NCBI GenBank assembly: GCA_963422775.4
Contig: CAUJSJ030000037.1
Location: forward strand, 124,001-188,000
Length of the DNA: 64,000 nt
DNA from: Pelomonas sp963422775
GTDB taxonomy: Bacteria; Pseudomonadota; Gammaproteobacteria; Burkholderiales; Burkholderiaceae_C
Reading direction: 5' to 3'
Below are positions 1 through 9,057 of this stretch, one piece after another. The translations under genes were made by a program, and so were the position numbers. The notes under the pieces are model-generated. The model saw only the letters and a list, made by a program, of their open reading frames with translations. It searched no databases and was not told the DNA's origin. Every line of letters begins with the position of its first letter. Positions within the stretch are counted from its first letter, which is position 1.

Positions 1-173
1 GATCTGGCGGGCGAGTGCGCGGGCGGCCTGCAGCAGGCTGGCGTCCACCAGTTCATCGGCATGGCGCGTGGCGAGGCGGTAGGCCCCAAAGGCGGCCACC
101 AGCCACAGCACGATCTGCGGCAGCAGCAGCCACAGCAGCAGTTGCCGGTGCAGCGAGCGGCCGGCAGGCACAG

Positions 174-177
<4 letters not shown>
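1..177 (-). CDS. Sensor histidine kinase, N-terminal part (window edge)
   Basis: Only the first 59 codons are present; the gene continues beyond base 1. A GTG start at 177 overlaps the TGA of the response regulator (GTGA overlap), typical of translationally coupled two-component genes. The visible protein has a short basic N-terminus, a leucine-rich membrane segment at about residues 12-33, and then a stretch with DASLLQAARALARQI, which resembles the start of the periplasmic sensor region of TctE/QseC-type kinases. It should phosphorylate the regulator encoded at 174-830. The catalytic domains lie outside the window, so the TctE-like assignment rests on the N-terminus and the partner. Confidence 0.8.
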
Positions 178-830
<653 letters not shown>

Positions 831-863
831 GGGTGCCAGACTTTAGTCGCCTCGGCCCTCATG

Positions 864-889
864 GTTAATCCGATATTAAGTTTATTAAC
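864..889. promoter_or_regulatory. Inverted repeat in divergent promoter region
   Basis: The arms GTTAAT (864-869) and ATTAAC (884-889) are separated by 14 bases in an AT-rich patch, unusual for this GC-rich DNA. The patch lies between the divergent regulator (start 830) and binding protein (start 909). It is a plausible binding site for the adjacent response regulator. Confidence 0.4.
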
Positions 890-908
890 TGTCGGTAATG
901 ATGCCGGC

Positions 909-2207
909 ATGCTCCGCGCCAGCGCCCTTGCCCTGTCCTTGCTTGCCGCCACGGCCCAGGCCGGGCCGCAGGCGGACGTCGTGCACTGGTGGACCTCACC
1001 CGGCGAGACGGCCGCCATGCATGCGCTGGCCGACGCCTACCGCGCCGCCGGCGGCCAGTGGCGCGACCTGGCCGTCGTCGCCTCCGAGCAGGCGCGCGCC
1101 GTGGTGCTGGAACGCATCAAGGCCGGCAACCCGCCGACGGCCGCGCAGTTCAATCCGTCGCGCTCGTTCGTGCAACTGGCGCGCCAGGGCCAGCTCATTG
1201 CGCTGGACGACCTCGCCGCCCAGGGCCGCTGGGCCGAGGTGCTGCCCGCCGTGCTGCTGGACGCGGTGCGGGTGGACGGCCACATCTACGCCGTGCCCCT
1301 CAGCATCCACATGCCGGCCTGGCTGTGGAGCTCCAAGGCCGCGATGGCCAGAGCCGGCGTCAAGCAGGAGCCGCGCAGCGTCGACGAACTCTTCGCCACG
1401 TTGGACAAGCTGCGCGCTGCCGGTTTGATTGCGCTCGCCCACGGCGGCCAGCCCTGGCAGGACCTCAATCTCTTCGCGGCGATGCTGGCCAACCAGGGCG
1501 GGCGCGAGCTCTACCTGGCCGTGCTGCGCGATGGCGACCCCGCGGCCCTGCAGGGCGACGCGCTGCGCCAGGTGCTGCTGACCTACAAGAGGCTGCGCCG
1601 CTACGTCGACCCCGCCTCGCCCGGCCGCAGCTGGAATGACACCACGGCGCTGCTCATCGGCGGCCGCGCTGGCCTGCAGTTCATGGGCGACTGGGTCAAG
1701 GGCGAGTTCACCGCGGCCGGCCAGCAGCCCGGCCGCGACTACGGCTGTGCGCCGGGCCTCTCCGCGCGCTCGCCCTACATCGTCGATGGCGACGTGCTGG
1801 TGTTCCCGAAGGACAAGGACGGCAGCGCCCGCGCCGCGCAGCAACTGCTTGCCCGCGTTGCAACAGCGCCGGCCACGCAACTGGCCTTCAGCGCCCGCAA
1901 AGGATCGGTGCCCGTGCGGACCGACCTCGACACCCGCACGCTCGACACCTGCGCCCAGCTCGGCGCTGCCGCGCTGCGCGACGCCGGCCGCCTGGTGGGC
2001 AACACCGAAATGCTGCTGGCCCCCGAGCAGCTGACGGCGCTCGAACGCGCTGTCAGCGATTACTGGAACCGTGACATCCCCGTACAGACGGCGCAGCAGA
2101 CGCTCGCCAAGATCTTGCAAAACACGGGGTCTGCTAGCACTACGGCAGCAGGCCGCGAAGGTCAGCCGCCAGGGGCGAATCAAGGCGCAGCGCGCCGCCC
2201 GCATTGA
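909..2207 (+). CDS. ABC transporter extracellular sugar-binding protein
   Basis: This is a family-1 solute-binding protein of 432 codons. ATG 909 is chosen because it opens a signal peptide (MLRASALALSLLAATAQAG) followed by VVHWWTSPGETAAMHALADAY, the usual start of mature glucose/oligosaccharide-binding proteins. It would capture a sugar in the periplasm and deliver it to a membrane permease. The ATPase gene follows at 2407, with no permease gene in between. The last ~26 codons, after KILQNTG, are read from the left part of the structured repeat at 2127-2391, so the natural C-terminus has probably been overwritten by that element. Family certain; substrate unknown. Confidence 0.88.
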   Translation: MLRASALALSLLAATAQAGPQADVVHWWTSPGETAAMHALADAYRAAGGQWRDLAVVASEQARAVVLERIKAGNPPTAAQFNPSRSFVQLARQGQLIALDDLAAQGRWAEVLPAVLLDAVRVDGHIYAVPLSIHMPAWLWSSKAAMARAGVKQEPRSVDELFATLDKLRAAGLIALAHGGQPWQDLNLFAAMLANQGGRELYLAVLRDGDPAALQGDALRQVLLTYKRLRRYVDPASPGRSWNDTTALLIGGRAGLQFMGDWVKGEFTAAGQQPGRDYGCAPGLSARSPYIVDGDVLVFPKDKDGSARAAQQLLARVATAPATQLAFSARKGSVPVRTDLDTRTLDTCAQLGAAALRDAGRLVGNTEMLLAPEQLTALERAVSDYWNRDIPVQTAQQTLAKILQNTGSASTTAAGREGQPPGANQGAARRPH

Positions 2208-2391
2208 TATGCGGGCAAGCGGTGCAACGCCGAGTGGCCCCTGGCGGCTGGCCTTCCCTTCGGGTTGTGGCCAGAAGGCCCGCGCGCCGCGGTGCAAATG
2301 CTCGCCGGGCAACCAGCCCGGCTGCGGTTTGCGCCTTGTTCGCGGGCCTTCTGGCCACAACGCGGCCTGCTGCCGTAGTGCTAACAGACCC
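2127..2391. repeat. Two-headed structured repeat element, copy A
   Basis: This 265 bp element is closed by 31-base terminal arms (2127-2157 and 2361-2391, one mismatch). Inside are two hairpin arms. The first is 2160-2176 with 2237-2253 (one G-T pair). The second is 2264-2284 with 2341-2361 (21 of 21 paired). Each arm carries a conserved ~52-base head: 2181-2232 on the plus strand and 2287-2338 on the minus strand. A head begins CAAGGCGCA, has a GC hairpin and ends near GCAACGCCG. It is the reverse orientation of copy B (41888-42154): the heads match closely while the stems are unrelated in sequence. The left arm lies inside the 3' end of the binding-protein gene. Confidence 0.9.
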
Positions 2392-2406
2392 TAACAGGAG
2401 ACAGCC

Positions 2407-3468
2407 TTGACCCGCGTTCATATCCAGGACCTCAGCATCCGCTTCGGCAACCACGAGGTCATCAAGGGCCTCGACCTCGACGTCCACAGCGGCGAGTTCC
2501 TCGTGCTGCTGGGCCCCTCGGGCTGCGGCAAGTCGACGCTGCTGCACACCATCGCCGGCCTCAACCAGGTCAGCGGCGGCACGATCCAGATCGGCGAGCA
2601 GGACATGACCCGCGCCGAGCCCAGCCAGCGCGGCGTAGGCATGGTGTTCCAGAGCTATGCGCTGTACCCGACGATGACGGTGAAGGAGAACCTCGCCTTC
2701 CCGCTGAAGATGGCCAAGACGCCCAAGGCCGAGCTGGAGAAGCGCGTGGCCGCCGCGGCCGACATGCTTCAGTTGACCGCGCTGCTGGAGCGCAAGCCTG
2801 GCCAGCTCTCCGGCGGCCAGCGCCAGCGCGTGGCCATTGGCCGCGCGGTGGTGCGCGAGGCCAAGGTGCTGCTGCTGGACGAGCCGCTGTCCAATCTCGA
2901 TGCCAAGCTGCGCACCGACCTGCGCCGCGAGTTGAAGCTGCTGCACAGCCGCCTGCGCAACACGATGATCTACGTGACTCACGACCAGGTGGAAGCGATG
3001 ACGCTGGCCACGCGCATCGTGGTCATGCACCAGGGCGTCATCCAGCAGATCGGCACACCGGCAGAGGTCTACGAGAAGCCGAAGAACCTGCGCGTGGCGG
3101 GCTTCGTCGGCTCGCCGGCCATCAACCGCGTCGAGGGGCAGGTGGGCGAAGGCAGCGTCTTCGCGTCACCTTCCTTCAGCGTGCCGCTGCCGGCAGCACT
3201 CGCGTCACGGCCTCAAGGCGAGGTGCTGACCCTGGCCATCCGGCCGGAGAACGTGCGCGTGGGTGCGGGCGAGGCCTTCGAAGCCGAGGTGCAGCTCGTG
3301 GAACCGCTGGGCAACCAGCACGTCGTCTGGCTGAGCTGCGCGGGCAGCACGATGTCGGCCGTGTTGCCGGGCCAGCCCGAGGTGCAGGAAAGCGCCAAGG
3401 TGCGGTTTGGCTTCGATGCGGGCAAGACGATGTGGTTCGATGCGGCGGGAGACCGCATCGAGGGCTGA
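2407..3468 (+). CDS. ABC transporter ATP-binding protein (UgpC/MsmK/MalK type)
   Basis: This 353-residue ATPase starts at TTG 2407, supported by AGGAG at 2396-2400. It shows the Walker A GPSGCGKST, Q-loop VFQSYALYP, signature LSGGQRQRVAIGRA, Walker B VLLLDEP and the switch His in YVTHDQVEAMTLA. The ~110-residue C-terminal regulatory (TOBE/MalK-type) domain is present. MsmK-like ATPases commonly serve several sugar importers. Here the gene follows one binding protein, while the beta-glucan import operon at 9-14 kb has no ATPase, so this subunit may energise that importer too (inference). Confidence 0.93.
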   Translation: MTRVHIQDLSIRFGNHEVIKGLDLDVHSGEFLVLLGPSGCGKSTLLHTIAGLNQVSGGTIQIGEQDMTRAEPSQRGVGMVFQSYALYPTMTVKENLAFPLKMAKTPKAELEKRVAAAADMLQLTALLERKPGQLSGGQRQRVAIGRAVVREAKVLLLDEPLSNLDAKLRTDLRRELKLLHSRLRNTMIYVTHDQVEAMTLATRIVVMHQGVIQQIGTPAEVYEKPKNLRVAGFVGSPAINRVEGQVGEGSVFASPSFSVPLPAALASRPQGEVLTLAIRPENVRVGAGEAFEAEVQLVEPLGNQHVVWLSCAGSTMSAVLPGQPEVQESAKVRFGFDAGKTMWFDAAGDRIEG

Positions 3469-3478
3469 CCGGGGCCTG

Positions 3479-5053
3479 CTAACGCGTCGGGATGGCGAAT
3501 CGATAGTCCAGGCCCAACGCCACGTTGTCGGCCTTGAACTGCCCGCCGCCGGCGCTGCGCGCCTCGATGCGGCCGACGCTCAGGTTCAGCGCCAGGCGCT
3601 CATCCAGCAGCCAGCGCACGCCCGCGCTGGCCTTGGCGGCCTTGCCATGCACATTGGCGCCGGCCAGCAACTGGCCAAAGGCCTGGAAGCGCTCGCCAGG
3701 CAGCACCAGGGTCTGCACGCCCAGGCCGCCGAGGATTTCGGCATAGCCCGGATAGCCCAGGTAGGCGTTGTAGGCCGCCGAAGCCTGCAGCGGCAGATAC
3801 CAGCGCTGGCTGATCGGGATGTCGAGTTGCAGGCCCAGCATTTGCAGTGAAGGGCGGCTGGTGTCCCGGTAGCTCAGGTGCAGGTCCGTCTGGTGCAGCA
3901 CCGACAGGCGCAGACCCTCGTAGTGCGCCGGGCCAGGCGCCTCGGCGCTGCTGCCGGAGCGCAGGTGATGCGTCAGGCTCAGGCCCCAGGTCTGGTTGCG
4001 CGAACTGCCCTTGGGCGCCGCCATGTAGCCCATGGAGAGCGCCAGTCCCAGGTCGCGCGTCAGCAAGTACTCGGCGGACAGCTTGGGATAGACCAGCAGC
4101 CCGGAGCGGGTGTCGATGACCTCCGATGAATAGCCGCCCGAGCCCAGGCCCAGCTGCGCGTAGAGCGTCGCGTCGGGCGTGACGCGCCAGCGCTGGCCCA
4201 GGCCGCCCAGCAGCTGGTTGTAGAGGGGCAGGCCGTGATAGCCCAGCCCCAGGGCCGCGAACCAGTAGCTGTCGGCGCCGAAGAAATGGGCGTACTGCAA
4301 GTCGGCCACGCCGATCGTGCCCTTGTTCGAACCCTGGGGCGAGCGCTGCCGGTAGTTGTCGAGCGACAGCGTCAGCATGTTCTCGCCCATCTCCAGCCCG
4401 GCGCGGCGGTCGTCAGCGGGCGGCAACGGCTGGCCGTGACCGGAGAACGGCCCGGTGAGGTAGCTGAAGGGCACCTCCAGCAGCAGGCCGGCCTGGGTGC
4501 TGTCGATGATGGCCCGGCGGAACTTCAGCCTGGAGACCGTGGCACCCAGCGTGAAGCCCCCGAAGTCGTAGCTCAAGCCCGCGTAGCCCTTGGCAAAGCC
4601 GCCGCTGCCCGACAGCAGCTTGCTGTGCTCCACGCTGCGCCCGCCGCCGCCGCCGCCGGCCGACAGGCCCGCCGTGGCAAACACAGGCCCGCCCAGCCGA
4701 TGCCTGACGTGAACGCCGAGGTCAGCGGCCACGAAGCCGCCGTATTCGCCCTTGAAGAGCGGCGCATAGAAGCCGCCGCCCGCATAGACCCCGTCGAGCA
4801 CCTTCTGATAGGCATGAAACCCCAGCAGGTCCAGGGGCCGATCACCCGGCACCTTGAGGGTCTGGTAGTCGAGCGTGAGCAGGGCCTCGTTGCTGCGCAG
4901 AGCGGCAGGCTGGGCAGGCGGCGCGACGCTGGGTTGCGCCGGCACCGCGACGCTGGCCGCGCAAAGACCGAGGGTGAGCAAGGCGCTGGAAATGGGGGGA
5001 CGACAGGACAAACTGCTAAACCGATGACTGCTTGGGGCCGGCGATGCTCTCAT
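3479..5053 (-). CDS. Putative outer-membrane beta-barrel protein, unknown function
   Basis: I do not recognise the family. ATG 5053 gives 524 residues with an N-terminal hydrophobic segment ending in an AVPAQP-like cleavage region. The rest alternates hydrophobic and polar residues with many Gly, Tyr and aromatic-ended strands (YAGLSYDFGGFTLGA, LYAQLGLGSGGYSSE), and the final residues are DYRFAIPTR, all as expected for an outer-membrane barrel. A run of six Gly occurs near residue 110. It is divergent from the GH39-like gene and convergent with the ATPase gene. A role in surface carbohydrate uptake or export is conceivable but unsupported. Confidence 0.6.
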   Translation of the reverse strand: MRASPAPSSHRFSSLSCRPPISSALLTLGLCAASVAVPAQPSVAPPAQPAALRSNEALLTLDYQTLKVPGDRPLDLLGFHAYQKVLDGVYAGGGFYAPLFKGEYGGFVAADLGVHVRHRLGGPVFATAGLSAGGGGGGRSVEHSKLLSGSGGFAKGYAGLSYDFGGFTLGATVSRLKFRRAIIDSTQAGLLLEVPFSYLTGPFSGHGQPLPPADDRRAGLEMGENMLTLSLDNYRQRSPQGSNKGTIGVADLQYAHFFGADSYWFAALGLGYHGLPLYNQLLGGLGQRWRVTPDATLYAQLGLGSGGYSSEVIDTRSGLLVYPKLSAEYLLTRDLGLALSMGYMAAPKGSSRNQTWGLSLTHHLRSGSSAEAPGPAHYEGLRLSVLHQTDLHLSYRDTSRPSLQMLGLQLDIPISQRWYLPLQASAAYNAYLGYPGYAEILGGLGVQTLVLPGERFQAFGQLLAGANVHGKAAKASAGVRWLLDERLALNLSVGRIEARSAGGGQFKADNVALGLDYRFAIPTR

Positions 5054-5298
5054 GAAGCGCACCGCACCCACTCGCGACGGCACCCCACGAACCACAGGCG
5101 AAGCCGGCCAGCCCAGGCCACCGCGCGGCGCACCCGATATCGAATCCGGTATCGAGGCGACTGGAAATGTGACTGGCTTTTTGACGTCATCCGCGCCTAT
5201 CGTGCGCGCTCGGTGCTGGTATCGCCGCCCACGTGAATATCCGTGGCGCCATGCAGAACCTCCCGGCGGCATCGCCCCATCCCAACTACAAAAGAGAC

Positions 5299-6972
5299 AT
5301 GAAAAGCCACATTCTTTCGATTTGCCTGCTCCTGGCTCCGCCACTTTGTCTTTCACAGCCCACCGCAGCCGTCAATTTGCAGGTTGACCTGGACGCGGAC
5401 AAAGGTCCGCTCAAGCCGATGTGGGCCTGGTTTGGCTATGACGAGCCGAACTACACCTACATGAAAGACGGCAAGAAACTGCTGTCCGAGCTGGCCGCCC
5501 TCAGCCCGGTGCCGGTATATGTGCGCGCCCACAATCTGATGACGTCGGGCGACGGGACACCGGCGCTCAAATGGGGCTCGACCGGCATGTACAGCGAGGA
5601 TCAGAACGGCAATCCGATCTACAACTGGACCATCGTCGACAAGATCTTCGACACCTATGTCGAACGGCGCATGAAACCCCTCGCGCAGATCGGTTTCATG
5701 CCGGAAGCGCTGTCGGCACATCCCCAGCCGTATCAGCACCGCTGGGCACCGGGCACGCCTTATCCAGAAATCATGACGGGCTGGGCCTATCCGCCCAAGG
5801 ATTACAAGAAATGGGCCGAGCTGATCTATCAGTGGGTCAGGCACAGCGTGGATCGATACGGCCAGGCTGAAGTTGAAAGCTGGTATTGGGAGCTCTGGAA
5901 TGAACCGGATGGGTTCTATCTGATTGCGCCGAATGTCGAGCAGGAATACTTCAAGATGTACGACTATGCCGCCGACGCAGTGAAACGCGCCTTGCCGAGC
6001 GCGCGCATGGGCGGCCCGCACACGGCCCACGGCAACAAGTTCTTCGACCATTTCATCCAGCACTGCCTGAACGACACGAACCACGCGACGGGCGAGAAGG
6101 GTGCGCCGCTCGATTTCCTGGGCTACCACGCCAAGGGCCGCCCCAAGGTTGTCAACGGCGTGGTTCAGATGAGCATGAAGACGCATTTCAAGAATATCGA
6201 CGACGGCCTGGCCATCGTCGAGTCTTACCCTCAGGTCAAAGGTATCCCGATCATCATTGGTGAATCCGACCCGGAAGGTTGCGCGGCCTGTGGCATGTCG
6301 ACGAATCCGGAAAACGCCTACCGCAATGGCACCCTTTACGCGAGCTACACGGCGGCGTCGATTGCGCGCGAATATGACCTGGCTGCTGCCCGCGGCGCCA
6401 ATCTGATCGGCGTGGTCAACTGGTCTTTCGAATTTGAGGATCAGCCCTGGTTCGCCGGGTTTCGCGACCTGGCCACCAACGGCGTGGACAAACCCGTGCT
6501 GAACGTGTTTCGCATGCTCGGCATGATGGCGGGTAACCGCGTTGCGGTCGCGGGCGACGGCGCCTACGACGCCGCTTCCATTCTGAAATCCGGCGTGCTG
6601 GGTGAACGAACGGATATCAATGCCTTGGCCGCCAAGAATGCCCAGGGCGCAACCGTGCTGCTCTGGAATTACCACGACGACGACATCATCGATGCGGGGT
6701 CGCCGGTCAGCATCACGATCAAGGGCATACCCGCCAAGAAGGTGGTGATGACGCACTACCGGATTGACCAGGAACACAGCAACTCCTACACGGCCTGGAA
6801 AAAGATGGGCTCGCCCGCCAATCCCAGCCCGGCGCAGATTGCCACGCTGGAAAAGAGCAGCAAACTCGCCACCATCGGCCGCCCCCAGACCCTTCAGGTG
6901 CGTGAGCAGCAATTGGTCGTCAAGATGCAATTGCCGCGGCAGGCGGTGTCGTTCATCAAGCTGAGCTACTGA
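5299..6972 (+). CDS. Secreted GH39-like glycoside hydrolase
   Basis: ATG 5299 gives 557 residues with a signal peptide (MKSHILSICLLLAPPLCLSQ). The body has the TIM-barrel hallmarks of clan-A glycosidases of the GH39/xylosidase type. WYWELWNEPDG carries the expected acid/base Glu after Asn, and IIIGESDPEG is a good candidate for the nucleophile Glu. A C-terminal beta domain (VLLWNYHDDD) follows. It probably cleaves a xylo- or related oligosaccharide outside the cytoplasm. Base composition is visibly less GC-rich than in the neighbours, suggesting recent transfer. It lies 6 bases upstream of the cytochrome-dehydrogenase gene, so the two are probably co-transcribed. Confidence 0.8.
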   Translation: MKSHILSICLLLAPPLCLSQPTAAVNLQVDLDADKGPLKPMWAWFGYDEPNYTYMKDGKKLLSELAALSPVPVYVRAHNLMTSGDGTPALKWGSTGMYSEDQNGNPIYNWTIVDKIFDTYVERRMKPLAQIGFMPEALSAHPQPYQHRWAPGTPYPEIMTGWAYPPKDYKKWAELIYQWVRHSVDRYGQAEVESWYWELWNEPDGFYLIAPNVEQEYFKMYDYAADAVKRALPSARMGGPHTAHGNKFFDHFIQHCLNDTNHATGEKGAPLDFLGYHAKGRPKVVNGVVQMSMKTHFKNIDDGLAIVESYPQVKGIPIIIGESDPEGCAACGMSTNPENAYRNGTLYASYTAASIAREYDLAAARGANLIGVVNWSFEFEDQPWFAGFRDLATNGVDKPVLNVFRMLGMMAGNRVAVAGDGAYDAASILKSGVLGERTDINALAAKNAQGATVLLWNYHDDDIIDAGSPVSITIKGIPAKKVVMTHYRIDQEHSNSYTAWKKMGSPANPSPAQIATLEKSSKLATIGRPQTLQVREQQLVVKMQLPRQAVSFIKLSY

Positions 6973-6978
6973 TCTCCC

Positions 6979-8400
6979 ATGGCCAAAGCATCCGCACTGA
7001 AGAGGCTGATGAGGGGACTGATGCCGTTGGTGTTGCTGGGCCCCATGAGCGCCCGGGCCGCACAGGTCGTCGACGGCGCGAGCATCTATGCCCAGAACTG
7101 CATGCAGTGCCACGGCGCCAGCCGCGAAGGCGGCGTCGGCCCGAATCTGACCGGCGCCAGTTGGATCCAGGTTGAACCCAAGAAGGAGAGCCTGGCCAGG
7201 TTCATCGGCCAGGGGTCCCGCGACGGTCGCATGCCGGGTTGGAGCAAGCGCCTGACGCAACAACAGATTGGCGCCGTGGCCGAATACCTGCTGACGCCAC
7301 CACGCCCGAAGAGTGGCGATCAAGCCGCCGGCAGCACCGCGGATCCCTATCCGGAGTTGAAGGACTTCCGCCTACCGGTCGGCTTCTCGATTGCCGTGTT
7401 CAGCGACAAGGTCCCGAGTGCGCGTGGCATGGCGGTGGCGGATTCGGGCATCGTCTACGTCGCCTCGCGCACCGCGGGCAAGGTGTTCGCGCTGGTCGAC
7501 AGCACGGGCAGGCAGGTGGCCGACAAGGTCGTGACCGTGGCCAGCGGCCTGGATTCGCCGATTGGCGTGACGTTGCTGAACGGCGCGCTCTTCGTGTCCG
7601 AGCGGTTCCGCGTGAGCCGCATCGACGACATCGCCCACAGCTACGACAAGTCGCCGCCATTGCACGTCGTGAAGGACGACTTTCCCAAGGATGCCTGGCA
7701 CGGCGAGAAGATCATCAAGGCCGGCCCGGACGGCAAGCTCTACATCCCCATCGGCGCGCCCTGCAACAGCTGCGACCGGGAGAACGAGCCGCACGCCAAG
7801 ATCCACCGGATGAACCCGGACGGCACGCAGTTCGAGGTCTATGCGCGTGGCGTCAGGAATTCGGTCGGCTTCGGCTGGCACCCGCTGACGCGCGAGTTCT
7901 GGTTCACCGACAACGGGCGGGACATGCTGGGCGACAACATGCCCTCCGACAAGCTCAACCATGCGCCCAGGCCCGGCATGCATTTCGGCTTCCCGTATTG
8001 CCAGGGCGGCGTGCTGCCGGACCCGGAGTTCCAGGCGGGTCGGCAGTGCAGCGAATTCACCGAGCCGGCCGCCAAGCTCGGCCCCCACGTGGCCTCGCTG
8101 GGCCTGCACTTCTACACGGGGCAGCAGTTTCCGCAGGCCTACCGGAACCAGCTGTTCATCGCCGAGCACGGCTCATGGAACCGCAGCCAGAAGATCGGCT
8201 ACCGGGTCGCGCTGATCACCCTGTACGGCGACAAGGTGGTGAGCGACACGGTGTTCGTCGAAGGCTTTCTGCAGCGCGAGAAGGTCATCGGCCGGCCGGT
8301 GGACATCGCGCAGTTGCCCGATGGCTCGCTGCTCATCTCCGACGATTTCGCCGGCAGGATCTATCGCGTCAGCTACGCGGCGCCGCCGGCGGAAAAGTAG
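6979..8400 (+). CDS. Cytochrome c / PQQ-dependent sugar dehydrogenase fusion
   Basis: The 473-residue protein has a signal peptide (cleavage near ARAAQV) and a class-I cytochrome c domain at about residues 28-112 with heme motif CMQCH and a probable Met ligand in GRMPGW. A C-terminal beta-propeller (about 130-468) follows, of the glucose/sorbosone dehydrogenase type, with repeated blades such as IIKAGPDGKLYIPIGAPCN and the segment LFIAEHGSWNRS. It should oxidise a sugar or polyol in the periplasm with PQQ and pass electrons to its own heme. It is linked by a 6-base gap to the secreted glycosidase upstream, suggesting a release-then-oxidise pair. Substrate unknown. Confidence 0.88.
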   Translation: MAKASALKRLMRGLMPLVLLGPMSARAAQVVDGASIYAQNCMQCHGASREGGVGPNLTGASWIQVEPKKESLARFIGQGSRDGRMPGWSKRLTQQQIGAVAEYLLTPPRPKSGDQAAGSTADPYPELKDFRLPVGFSIAVFSDKVPSARGMAVADSGIVYVASRTAGKVFALVDSTGRQVADKVVTVASGLDSPIGVTLLNGALFVSERFRVSRIDDIAHSYDKSPPLHVVKDDFPKDAWHGEKIIKAGPDGKLYIPIGAPCNSCDRENEPHAKIHRMNPDGTQFEVYARGVRNSVGFGWHPLTREFWFTDNGRDMLGDNMPSDKLNHAPRPGMHFGFPYCQGGVLPDPEFQAGRQCSEFTEPAAKLGPHVASLGLHFYTGQQFPQAYRNQLFIAEHGSWNRSQKIGYRVALITLYGDKVVSDTVFVEGFLQREKVIGRPVDIAQLPDGSLLISDDFAGRIYRVSYAAPPAEK

Positions 8401-8420
8401 CGCGGCGCGGCCGCGCACCG

Positions 8421-8972
8421 TCACTGCGCTGGCGCCGAAGCCGCCGCCTGCATGGGCAAGGCCCACGCGAATCCCTCGACGCCCTTGGCGATCTCGTCGA
8501 CCGTTTCCTTGTAGGGGCTGCCCGGCGGCCCCTTGAGCAGCACGACGATGCGGTAGCCGCTCTTGACCGCCACGTAGCTGACGGCGCGCTGGCCGTTGGG
8601 CAGCTTGCCTTCGAAGCGACCGCCCTCCACGCCGCCCACCAGCACGGGCTTGGCGGCGTCGCGCGTCAGGCCCTTGTCGAAAGGGTTGCCGATCTTGACG
8701 GCGCCGTCCAGCACGTCATACGGCTTGGCCGGGTCGGGCTCGGCATAGCTCCACACGACGATGAAGACGGCCTTCGGGTCGTCCTTGCGCATCAGCACGG
8801 CCATGCCGACCGGCTTGCCGGTCCTGGCGTCGGGCTTCTCCTCCCGGTTCACCTCCGCGAGGCCCTCGGGGGCGGCGAAGCTGCCGAAGGCGGTCTTCAC
8901 GTCGGTGGCGTGAGTGAGCGGCGCACCGAGCAGGCCGGCGATCAGGATGAGAGCGGGGAGCAGACGGGGCAT
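8421..8972 (-). CDS. Hypothetical secreted protein
   Basis: This 183-residue protein has a clear signal peptide (MPRLLPALILIAGLLGAPLTHA). The mature part includes AFGSFAAPEGLAEVNRE and a central strand-rich region. No catalytic motif or family is recognised. It is convergent with the dehydrogenase gene and in the same direction as, but 85 bases beyond, the GH16 gene, so it could be read from the beta-glucan operon. Periplasmic location is inferred from the signal. Confidence 0.7.
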   Translation of the reverse strand: MPRLLPALILIAGLLGAPLTHATDVKTAFGSFAAPEGLAEVNREEKPDARTGKPVGMAVLMRKDDPKAVFIVVWSYAEPDPAKPYDVLDGAVKIGNPFDKGLTRDAAKPVLVGGVEGGRFEGKLPNGQRAVSYVAVKSGYRIVVLLKGPPGSPYKETVDEIAKGVEGFAWALPMQAAASAPAQ

Positions 8973-9057
8973 GGTCGGGAACCGGGCTGTCGAACGGCGC
9001 TGAAGAGACCGGCCGCCGGGCCGCCGCCATCCGCGCGGGCCGGCGGGCGAGTGGCGC

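Noticed and set aside
2127..2391. Copy A (and B) as an IscB/OMEGA guide RNA or HEARO element
   Set aside because: No IscB-like gene adjoins any of the three elements, and the symmetric two-headed fold is unlike those RNAs. The HNH gene at 18949 is far away and of another type.
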